DNA of 64,000 nucleotides from Brassica napus (Eukaryota; Streptophyta; Magnoliopsida; Brassicales; Brassicaceae), in assembly GCF_020379485.1 (NCBI RefSeq), contig NC_063434.1:30079401-30143400 (forward strand). The letters are read 5' to 3'. Position 1 is the stretch's first letter, and every line of letters starts with the position of its first letter. Below the pieces are notes generated by a model. The model was not told where the DNA came from. It saw only the letters and a program-made list of their open reading frames with translations, and ran no database searches. The position numbers and the translations under genes are program-made. This document shows, piece by piece, positions 23,622 to 33,319 of this stretch.

Positions 23622-24425
23622 TCACCGAGGAAGTGCACGCCGGAGAAACTGAGCCAGCTGCGCCGGAGCACTAAGATGAGGCAAATGCCCTTCAGTCTTA
23701 AGCGTCTCCACCTTCGTATCACCACCAAGATTATCCTTTAGATACTCCGCCACCGAAGCAGGAACCGAAACATCCTTAGCCGTCTGAATCACACAACAAG
23801 GCACCTTCACCAACCCAAGCACACCTCTAAGATCACTATTAAACACCGTCCTCGACACGAACAGAGATATGTCCGGACGCATGTTAAACAACGTCCGGCT
23901 AAACTCTCTAACCGCCGCGGGAACATCAGCTCCAACAGCCAAAGGCGCGAACCCCTGAACCCAAGCCTCGTAGTTAGCCTCCATAGCCGAGAACACCTTC
24001 TCTATCTCCCCTTCCTCGAACCCTCCGTGGTAGTCATCGTCGTTGAGAAACCTAGGAGAAGCTCCTATGAGGATGAGCTTCGAGAAAAGCTCAGGGCGGC
24101 GGATGGAAGCGATGATACCGATCATGGCCGAGACGGAGTGGCCTACGTAGGCGCAGTTTTGGATGCCGAGAGAGTCGATGATGTTGAGGAGGTCGTCGAC
24201 GTAAGGGTCGAGGGTGGTGTATCGGTTGAAGTCGAAGTAGTCGGGGTTGACGCTGCCGGCGCAGACTAGGTCGTAGAGGACGACTCTATACGTGGGGGTG
24301 AAGTAAGGGAGGATTAAGTGCCATGCTGATTGGTCTGTACCGAACCCGTGGGCTAGGACTAGGATCCGGTCGCCTGTGCCAACGACCCGGACGTTAAGAG
24401 CTTCGAGGATGTTGTGTTGACTCAT
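23622..24425 (-). CDS. D14: Strigolactone receptor, alpha/beta hydrolase
   Basis: D14 binds and slowly hydrolyses strigolactones. The activated form recruits the F-box protein MAX2 and the SMXL repressors for degradation, which restrains shoot branching. It acts in nucleus and cytoplasm. The intronless frame is 267 aa, the length of Arabidopsis D14. The catalytic triad falls at the expected positions: Ser97 in GHSVS, Asp218 in AKDVS and His247 in EGHLPH. The lid helices lie around 135-190. No defect is seen. Its expected Arabidopsis counterpart is At3g03990. It sits between the Copia element and a truncated dehydrogenase copy, and its upstream region has been partly duplicated (24685-24800 and 26292-26400), so regulatory changes are possible. 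KAI2 is the nearest alternative, but length and sequence favour D14. Confidence 0.95.
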   Translation of the reverse strand: MSQHNILEALNVRVVGTGDRILVLAHGFGTDQSAWHLILPYFTPTYRVVLYDLVCAGSVNPDYFDFNRYTTLDPYVDDLLNIIDSLGIQNCAYVGHSVSAMIGIIASIRRPELFSKLILIGASPRFLNDDDYHGGFEEGEIEKVFSAMEANYEAWVQGFAPLAVGADVPAAVREFSRTLFNMRPDISLFVSRTVFNSDLRGVLGLVKVPCCVIQTAKDVSVPASVAEYLKDNLGGDTKVETLKTEGHLPHLSAPAQLAQFLRRALPR

Positions 24426-26018
24426 GTTTTGGGTTTGTTGTTGTGAAGGGTAAAGAAAAGAAGAGGCTACTGTTTATATAAAAAATAATATGGGTTGGTG
24501 TGTGTAATGAAAATGAAAAGAATTTTTTTATTATGTTTATTTTACTTTTTCTATTGCATTTAGTATCCAAAATATAATGTATGCTTTTTGAACAAGACTT
24601 TTGGATACAAGAGTTGCGTTGATTATTCCTCTCCTACTATGATATTTTTAAAAATCATATAAAGATGCTTGAAGGTTGCAGTTGAGATATTCCACAACCA
24701 TGTTAGATTCTGTCATTTGTGTGTTTATCAACCAATGTCTATCCATTATCCATAGACTTTTATTTGGAATGTGATTACAAGAATAATTTAAAGCATAACA
24801 CTGTTTTACTAACGTTCATTTAAATAATAAAAAAAGATTGAAGACATGAGTAGACAAATGATAAACATTGGATAATTTAGGTTTTTATTTCGATTTGAAA
24901 ATGAATTAGACGTCATCTAAGAAACAAGAATTTTAATATTCCAAACTCCACGCACATGAAAGCTTACTGTAAGTCATAATTATCTGCAAATTACAAATCA
25001 AAGATTAATGTTGTGGTAGAAAGAACTAAATGCATTGGTAACAGCATGTCATCCACCCTAAAAAGAAAGAAAATCAGCTCTTTTCGAATAATGTTTTCAA
25101 TCAAAAGGTCGTCCAATCTGCAAGTATGATGCATGAACTAGAGAAACGTATTCCAAGTTTTACTTAAACTGTGTCTAAGTGTACACTTATCAATCTAAGT
25201 AACTTAAGATTTACAGTAAATCATAACTTTATGATAGATATAACTAGTCACAGTCAAAAATAAGGTTCTGAATGGTAACTGCGGTTTGAGCGATACGGGA
25301 AAAGCGGTTTAACTGCGGTGCAGTTTTAACAGTTATAAAAACGTATAGATATATGGTATATGTAGAGATTTTTGTTACTGTTAACTGCGGTGCGGGACGG
25401 GTCGGTTCATAACATTCGAAGCCTAAGTTTTTTGTTTTTTTTTAAATAAGTTGTATATATGAAAAACCGAATAGGATGTCGACAAAAAGTTCAATTAGAT
25501 ATTTGAAAAGGAAAAAGCAGAGAAGTGAACGTCGACGAATTTGTTGTTATTTGAATACATGTGTTGACTTGTATTCTATTGGAGGATGTAACGGCTATCA
25601 ATTAAATGAATAAAACATACTCTCTCCTTTTTCCAAAAAATAAAATTTTTTGGAATTATGTTTTGTTCTAAAATAATATATTTTTAAAAATTTTGAAATA
25701 TTTTTAGTAGTTAATGTTGATAAATTATATATTTTTAAAAAAATATTAATTAAAAATATTTAAATTAATTAAATATTATTGGTTAATAGTTATTGAAAAA
25801 TATATAATAAAATAAATAATAAATTTAATTGTAATATTTATTATATTTTAATATGCATGAATATTTTATAAAATATTTTTTTGTGAAGAGAGAGAGTATG
25901 TTTTAAACATGGCTTGATAAAAATACCATAGCTCCTTTTATTTGAAGCTTATTCAACTCACAATTGTCTGCAAACAATCATCATTTTATAGCAAAGAGGC
26001 CACTAAATACCATACATT
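24426..26018. other. D14 upstream region with small repeats
   Basis: No gene seen. It holds a segment duplicated farther right (24685-24800), a GC-containing patch at about 25262-25428 with imperfect inverted ends (AGGTTCTGAATG and AGGCTTCGAATG) and repeated CTGCGGT words that resembles a hAT-type MITE, and the MITE at 25611-25905. Confidence 0.5.
25611..25905. mobile_element. MITE-like element with 16-bp terminal inverted repeats
   Basis: The left end TAAAACATACTCTCTC is exactly inverted at the right end (GAGAGAGTATGTTTTA). The interior is almost pure A/T. The inner CTCTCTCC termini resemble Stowaway-type mariner MITEs, but no certain target duplication is visible and the superfamily is left open. 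Confidence 0.55.
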
Positions 26019-26285
26019 TTATACATATCCACCATTAACAGGAATGGTCTGATACTCTGACCATTGATCCATTCACCACCATCGCTAACCAAGAACCCAA
26101 CAAGAGGCACCACGTCTTTGGCTTCGCCGAGCCTCCCAAAAGGATTTTCTGTTGCTATCTTCTCCACCAACTCCGAGCTCTTTCCTTCAAAGAACATCTC
26201 AGTGGCGATGGGTCCTGGAGCTACACAGTTTGCAGTGATTTATGTTCTTTTGAGCTCTTTCACAGGAATCTTGACAATAGTTTGC
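26019..26285 (-). pseudogene. Truncated copy of short-chain dehydrogenase 3' end
   Basis: It matches 30867-31133 of the intact dehydrogenase downstream, from the stop back through NCVAPGPIATEMFFEGKSS to about KILVKE, then ends abruptly at 26285. An 8-bp insertion in the QIIPVN region shifts the last codons. Only about the C-terminal third exists. From 26292 the sequence switches to a copy of D14 upstream DNA, so this is a chimeric junction. Confidence 0.88.
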
Positions 26286-26291
26286 ACTTGG

Positions 26292-26400
26292 GATATTCCC
26301 AATCATGTTAGATTCTGTCATTTGTGTGTTTATCAACCAATGTCTATCCATAGATCTTGATTTGGATGGTGATTTCAAGAATAATACTCCAAAGTTTTAT
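26292..26400. repeat. Copy of D14 upstream segment
   Basis: It begins GATATTCCCAATCATGTTAG and matches 24685-24800 (GATATTCCACAACCATGTTAG), including TTTGTGTGTTTATCAACCAA. It joins directly to the dehydrogenase fragment. From here to 27069 no gene is seen; the last 75 bases are the right TNL leader. Confidence 0.85.
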
Positions 26401-27069
26401 CGGGATAATTTTAAGCTTTTTTATTTGAAAAATGAATTAGATGTATAAAAGTTATAAATACATTCGAACCAAGTTAGTCTCCAACCACAAATCACAATCA
26501 CGAAGACACGAATCATGTCTATGTGACTCATATGTGTGAGCAAATAGAAAATCAGGTTTTTATTTTTCAATATGTCAACTAAAAAAATACTAGAAATTCA
26601 ACTTATTTTTCCTTTTCTTTTTTTTCCTTTTTTCTAAAGATGAACAAAGCATTAGTTTTAAACTGGACTGAACAACAGTCAGACCATAGCTTCTTCTTAC
26701 ACTGAACTAAAAAATAGCTTCTTCAAGTCATAATTGTCTTTACAAAACATTGAACCAAACCATAACTTCCTAAGTCAATTTTAAACATTACTTTTAAACC
26801 ATACTGATCAAAATGATTGAAAGAGAAATTTCATTTTTAAAATCACAGGAAATATCCAAGAACTTCAGTTTATAAAACTTGCAAGAACGGTGGAACCTAC
26901 ATGATAGCTTTTCTCCGTGATTCACGTACTTCATAAAAAGATAACTTTATTTCCATTAAGCCATTGTCAGTCAAGATCGTCAATGTTACACAAAGCCTCT
27001 TTGTAAATCATTGCTCTCTAGATCTCGTAAAATCTCTGTGATCTATAGATCTTTCTCTCCAGCGTAGTA

Positions 27070-30000
27070 ATGGATCTTTACCTTCTCCTTGTGACTGTTT
27101 CTGCTACCATCTTTACGCTTTTAGGCAGAAGAATCTTTTCTTTTGTTTATGCAAAGTTCAGAGTCCAAGAAAACAAAATAATTGCTTCTTCATCATCTCC
27201 CCAGTCGTCTTTGCCTATACACGATGTCTTCCCGAGCTTCCACGGAGCGGATGTCCGTAAATCTTTTCTCAGCCATTTTCTCAAGGAGTGTAGGAGAAAA
27301 GCAATCAACCTGTTCATTGATAACGAGATCACAAGAGGAGAGTTTATCGGACCTGAGCTCAAGAAGGCAATCCAAGGATCAAGAATTGCGATTGTGTTGC
27401 TCTCGAAAAGATACGCTTCTTCCTCTTGGTGTCTTGACGAGTTAGTGGAGATCATGAAGTGTAAAGAAGAGTTAGGTCAAACAGTGATGCCCGTTTTCTA
27501 TGAAGTGGATCCAAGTGATGTCAAGAAGCAGGCCGGTGAGTTTGGGAAAGTCTTTAAAAAAACTTGTAAAGGCAAAACAAATGAGGTTATTATAAAATGG
27601 AGTCAAGCTCTAGCTAAAGTGGCCACACTCGCTGGTTACCATTCAAATAACTGGTTCGTCAAATCTCTCCAAACTATATATAAATAACTTAAATTGACTT
27701 TGATATATTTTGAATATTGTTGTATAAGGGATAATGAGGCAAAAATGGTCGAAGATGTTGCCACTGATGTTGCAAAGAAGTTGTTTAACTCCACACCGTC
27801 AAGAGATTTCGACGAATTCATTGGGATGGAAGCTCATATGAACAAGATTTCGCGGATTTTACGCACAGATTTGGATGAAGTGAGGATGATAGGGATTTGG
27901 GGGCCCGCTGGGATTGGCAAGACCACCATTGCTAGGTGTCTGTTCAATCAACTCTCCCATACTTTTCAACATAGTGTCTTTCTGATGAATGTCAAAGCAA
28001 TGTGTACGCCACCGGTTTGTTCAGACGACTACAACGTGAAGTTGCATTTGCAGCAAATGTTTCTGTCTCGATTAACCAACCAGAAGGAAGATTTCAAGAT
28101 TTCTCACTTGGGAGTTGCACAAGAAATACTGAATGACAAGAAAGTTCTTGTTGTTCTTGATAACGTTGATCGGTTAGTACAGCTAGAAGCCATGGCCAAA
28201 GAAATTCTTTGGTTTGGTCATGGAAGTCGGATTATCATTACAACGCAAGATCGAAAGATTCTGAAGGGACATGGGATCACTCATATTTACAAGGTTGATT
28301 TTCCGTCAGATTGTGAGGCTATTCAGATGTTTTGTACGTATGCTTTTGGTCAAAAGTCCCCTAAATATGGGTTTGAGAAGCTTGTACGGGAAGTTACAAC
28401 ACTCGCCGGGAACCTCCCTTTGGGACTAAGGGTTATGGGATCTTATTTTCGTGGAATGTCCAAGCAGGAGTGGGAGAATGCACTACCAGGGCTGAGGATG
28501 TGCCTCGATGGAGAAATTGAGAGCATTTTGATGTTCGGTTATAACGCATTATCTCATGAAGATAAAGATTTGTTTCTTCATATAGCCTGCTTTTTCAACT
28601 ATGATAGGATGGAGAATGTGGTAGAGAATCTTTTGAAGAGATTTTCTGATGTGAGGCAAAGGCTTAACGTCTTAGCTGACAAGTCTCTCATATCTTTGGA
28701 AAGGGAACGTGTGATTATGCATGATCTGCTAGTCCAGCTGGGTAGAGATATTGTCCGCAAACAGTCCAGTGAGCCTGGACAACGCCAGTTTCTGGTCGAT
28801 CAAAAAGAGATTTGTGAAGTACTTGCTGAAGATGTAGCGGTAAGTTTTGCTATTAGTGTTTTATTGCAGTACTTCTGGTTACAAATTGCTCTGTTTGATA
28901 AACTACAATCATCTCTACCTTATTTTTGGCTTTGTTTCCAGGGTAGTAGAAGTGTTATTGGCATAAATTTCTATGGAGACGAAATAAATGTGAGTGAGAG
29001 AGCATTTGAAAGAATGTCTAATCTCCAGTTCTTAAGACTCGGACTGCAAATTAATGGAGAACTAGATGCATTTCATCTATATGGTGGACCAAGCTATTTA
29101 TCTCCTAAACTTAGATTACTAATGTGGAAATGTTTTCCGATGACATGTTTGCACTGTATTCCCAACCCAGAGCTCCTCGTGGAACTAGTCATGATTGACA
29201 GCAAACTTGAGAAGTTGTGGGAAGGAACTAAAGTAAGTAACATAAGAATATCATATGTTGTTATCATTATTATTGATCAGATTTGTACAGTATGTAACAT
29301 GAAAAAACTAGACTAATAGAATGTAACAAATGTGTTCTTGTTGATTTTGTCTGTCAGCCGCTTAGCAATCTCAAGTGGGTGGATCTGAGGTATTCAAAAA
29401 ACTTGAAGGATGTTTCTAGTCTCTCAACTGCCACTAGTCTACAGGAGCTAAGTCTCATAGGATGTTCAAGTTTAGTGGAGCTTCCATCTTCTATTGGGGA
29501 TTCCGTTCATCTCAAGAAGTTGGATCTCAGTGAATGTTCAAGTTTGATTGAGCTTCCTTCCTCTATTGGGAATGCCATTCATCTCAAAGAGTTGGATCTC
29601 AGAGGATGTTCAAGTTTGGTAGAACTTCCCTCCTCTATTGGGAATGCCATAAGAAATTTCGAGGAATTGAATTTTAATGATTGCTCAAGTTTAGTGGGAG
29701 TCCCTTCCTCTATAGGAAACGCCACTAATCTCAAGCGTTTGAAGTTTAGTAGATGTTCAAGTCTTGTGGAACTTCCTGCCTCTATTGGAAACCTCCATAA
29801 ACTAGAATCTTTGATTTTGGAAGAATGTTGCAAGCTGGAGGTTCTTCCTGTCAACATCAACTTGAAATCTCTGATGAAACTTGATCTCACTGATTGCTCC
29901 TTGATGAAAAGTTTTCCTGAGATCTCGACAAACATCGAATATATGTATCTCACTGGAACTGCGATTAAACAAGTGCCTTGGATCAAGAGAATCTCTTGTC

Positions 30001-30608
30001 TTTATCGACTTGTACTCAAGGGATGCAAAGAGCTCTTATCACTCCCACAGCTTCCAGATTCCTTATCAGTGATAGACGCAGAAAACTGCGAGTCTCTGGA
30101 GAGACTAGACTGCTCCTTTCTTAATCAACAGATTGATCTCAACTTCGCCAACTGCTTCAAGCTGAATAAAGAAGCGAGAGATGTCATCATCCAGACATCG
30201 ACTTATCAATTTACCATCTTACCCGGTAAAGAAATGCCTAACTACTTCAATTACCAATCTAATGGAGGTTCCCTAGTAATGAAGTTGAACGAGAGGCCTT
30301 CACCTTCATCTATGACATGGAAGGCTTGCATCTTGCTGGTTAGTGCAGTTGGGATTGAAGCTGCTAAAGGAGAAGCAGTGCATGTTTATCATGGGATCAA
30401 ACAGAATAGCCTCGATGTCCCGTGCAGTCCAACACACCGCACTATGTTTCCCCTTTTAAGGGAACATCTGTACATCTATGAATTCGAAGCAGACGTGACT
30501 TCAGACGAACTTTGCTTTGAGTTTTGGCTCAGCAGTGGTGGGTTTGGGGTCGACAGAGACTCATGGATGATAGAAAAATGTGGAGTGCATTACATTAATA
30601 CCAGTTAA
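27070..30608 (+). CDS. TIR-NBS-LRR disease-resistance protein, right copy, intact
   Basis: Intracellular immune receptor of the TNL class. Exons 27070-27653, 27729-28839, 28942-29232 and 29358-30608 total 3237 nt, giving 1078 aa with no stop. The order is: N-terminal hydrophobic segment (about 1-28, a likely membrane anchor as in some At3g04210/04220-type relatives); TIR domain (about 51-190, with FIDNEITRGEFIGPEL and the SSSWCLDELVEI glutamate); NB-ARC with P-loop GPAGIGKTT (about 253-261), kinase-2 VLVVLDNVDRL, RNBS-B GSRIIITTQDR, GLPL-type LPLGLRV and MHDL (about 525); then LRRs with CSSLVELPSSIGNA repeats; then a C-terminal jelly-roll/PL-type domain (KEMPNYFNYQSNG). Compared with the left copy it lacks about 49 residues in the LRR region (between GTAIKQVP and WIKR) and has 9 extra residues in exon 3. 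Intron 1 contains an in-frame stop, so splicing is needed. Confidence 0.93.
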
Positions 30609-30866
30609 TAATGTTGTGTTTTTTTTTTGTGTATTATTATCAATTATCCTGTTGTGGTGGGTTAAGAGCAGTTACTAATACCTTTATGAATAAACGAGGA
30701 ACCAATTCTTTGTTATCTTTCTAACTGAGCATCAAATCAGAATCATTATCTGGTTATTATTGTTATATAATCATCTGGATAACCAACAACCTAACCACAC
30801 ACACATCTGCAAACATATCATCAGTAAGCCTCAAAAAGAACAGCTACTAAAGACCAATTCTTTTGT

Positions 30867-32088
30867 TTACACATATCCACCATTAACAGGAATGATCTGA
30901 CCGTTGATCCATTCACCACCATCACCAGCCAAGAACCCAACGAGAGGCACCACGTCTTTGACTTCGCCGACTCTCCCAAAAGGATTCTCTGCGGCTATCT
31001 TCTCCACAACCTCCGAGCTCTTCCCTTCGAAGAACATCTCAGTGGCTATGGGTCCAGGAGCTACACAGTTTGCAGTGATCCCTGTTCCTTTGAGCTCTTT
31101 CGCAAGAATCTTGACCATCGTTTCCACAGCTGCTTTTGACGCTGCATAGGCGCCGAATCCAGGCTTCAAACCTCGGGTCATGGAAGATGTGAGGAGTATG
31201 ATCCGACCACCGCCTCCTTGTTTGAGCCTATTGGCAGCTTCCTTGCTGCAAAGAAACGCCCCTTTCGTATTGACACTACACAGTCCATAAGAAACAAAGG
31301 TCAGACAGAGAGTGATTAAGAACATAAAAGTAGCAGCGAATGAAAGAATAAACCTTTAGTTGAAACTTATTCCATATTAGACATACATACATCTCAAGAA
31401 CACAAGACATGTTTCATTTTATTCGAAATTAAGACATACAAATCTCAGTAACATTGGAAAATAGAATGCATCATGTTTTTATTGATTTAAAATTAAGACA
31501 TACAGTTTACAATAATATTGGTACATAAAGAAATCATTTTTCAAACTCAAAAAAGAAAAACACATAACCAATCATATTAGATTCGAATTCGGACATAATA
31601 ATCATCTCACTGTAATAACAACAACTGAAAATATTTCTTTTGCTTACTTTTCGACTATTTATCGTGAAGACAAAGATTCTAACCAATGAACAGTCTCTAT
31701 TGTACCTGAACGTGCGATCAAAATCTTCGACTGATGTGTTTGCGATCGAAGGGTACTTGGGATCGAGGACTCCCGCCGAGTTAACCAGAATATGAACCGG
31801 CGACTCGAAGGCGCTCTCCGCCGCATCGAAGAGAGACGTCACCTGGCTTGGCTCTGAAACGTTGGCCTGAACCACGATCGCTCTTGGTCCGTTTCCGGTA
31901 ATGGCGGGAAGACCGTTGATCTCCGCCGCGACGAGCTCTGCGTCAGCCGATTTAGTTGTGAAATTGACGACGACTCTCGCACCGAGTTCAGCGAGGTGGA
32001 TCGCTATCGCTCTCCCGATACCGCGAGAAGAGCCGGTGACTATGGCGACTCTGCCGGCGAGAGGAAGCGATTGCGACTGTGCAGCCAT
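30867..32088 (-). CDS. Short-chain dehydrogenase/reductase (classical SDR)
   Basis: NAD(P)-dependent oxidoreductase of the classical SDR family, plant 3-oxoacyl-ACP-reductase-like group. Substrate is unknown; relatives reduce reactive aldehydes or ketones. Exons 32088-31706 and 31275-30867 sum to 792 nt, giving 263 aa, the usual SDR size. Motifs: cofactor-binding TGSSRGIG at 18-25, NSAGV, the active-site LTSSM serine and YAASK tyrosine-lysine, and the PGPIATEM loop. The intron falls after FDRTF. No organelle signal is obvious. By gene order it corresponds to Arabidopsis At3g03980, and a truncated relative lies at 26019-26285. Its leader sequence (32149-32213) is repeated at 33247-33295, beside the GC minisatellite. 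Confidence 0.92.
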
Positions 32089-32737
32089 TACGATGGTTTC
32101 GATGAAGAGAAGAAAAATACGAATTCGACTCTTTATTTTTTTATTTCTCTTTTGCAACAATTATTTAAGAAGAAGAAGAAGAAGCCAAATCAAATTTTTG
32201 TTGTTAACCAAGGCCTATTAGCTTATTTAAAATGGCGCCAAAAATGGAAAAATAATCAAAATTTGTTAACCACTCTTCTGTTTATACTTAAGCCTTGATT
32301 ATATATATAGATTTTAACTTTTAGTTTTTAAATTTTGAATTTTAGTTTATAAATTTGTTGTTTCCAATCTTGTTTTGTAGAATTTTTTTATTTTTCAAAT
32401 GATAATTTTATTTTAAAATTACATAATCCACCGTCAACATGAATGATTTGAACAATTGACCAATTAACTGAAATTTTGCCAATTGATTGCATTGGAATGA
32501 TACATTGTATTTAGAGAAAAAATTAAGATAGCACCAAATCAAGTTTTTGTTCTCAAACTAGTATTCAAGCCTCAAAGTCACAAAAATAGGTTTCATTAAA
32601 GAGGTAAATATATATTTATACTCTTTGGATTAATTAATCCAAATCTTAGAGAAAGTTAAGGAATGGAGTTTTGGAATTATTGTTTAAAATTTTATTAAAT
32701 AAAAAATCAATACTAAAAAATTAAAAATAAAAATTTA
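32089..32737. other. Upstream region of the dehydrogenase gene
   Basis: Contains an AAG microsatellite (about 32167-32183). Also contains a patch at 32425-32470 (ATCCACCGTCAACATGAATG) that looks like a decayed copy of the dehydrogenase 3' end. The rest is AT-rich with no gene. Confidence 0.45.
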
Positions 32738-33266
32738 AAAAATAGTTTCAAAAAATATTTTTGAATTATAAAAAGAAAATTTGAAAGAAAACAATAAAAA
32801 CAAAATTCAAAAAAAAATTAAAAAAAATTAGAAAAAATTTGAATCTGAAAAACCATATAATCTGCAACTATAAAAAGAAAATTTCATTTTTTATTTTTAT
32901 TTTATTTGTTTTTATTTATTTTTGTTTGCTTATTTAATTTTAAAGACCTTGTAATTAGACGAAGCATTTATATACATTTTCTTTTGCAACAATTATTTAA
33001 AAAATAGTTTCAAAAAGTATTTTTGAATTATAAAAAGAAAATTTGAAAGAAAACAATAAAAACAAAATTCAAAAAAAAAAATTAAAAAAAAATTAGAAAA
33101 AAATTTGAATCTGAAAAACCATATAATCTAAAACTATAAAAAGAAAATTTCATTTTTTATTTTTATTTTATTTGTTTTTATTTATTTTTGTTTGCTTATT
33201 TAATTTTAAAGACCTTGTAATTAGACGAAGCATTTATATACATTTTCTTTTGCAACAATTATTTAA
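32738..33266. repeat. Tandem duplication, unit about 262-266 bp, AT-rich
   Basis: AATAGTTTCAAAAAATATTT at 32741 recurs at 33003, and the copies end in the same CTTTTGCAACAATTATTTAA at 33000 and 33266. Small differences only. Confidence 0.88.
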
Positions 33267-33319
33267 GAAAAAGCCAAATCAATTTTGTTAACCAACAAAT
33301 GAAAAAGGTAATCAAAAAA

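Noticed and set aside
24027..24269. Plus-strand 80-residue ORF rich in Val/Glu/Asp
   Set aside because: Antisense shadow of the D14 coding region.
25262..25428. Possible hAT-type MITE with CTGCGGT words
   Set aside because: Ends are only roughly inverted and I found no matching 8-bp flanks, so it is mentioned only in the spacer entry.
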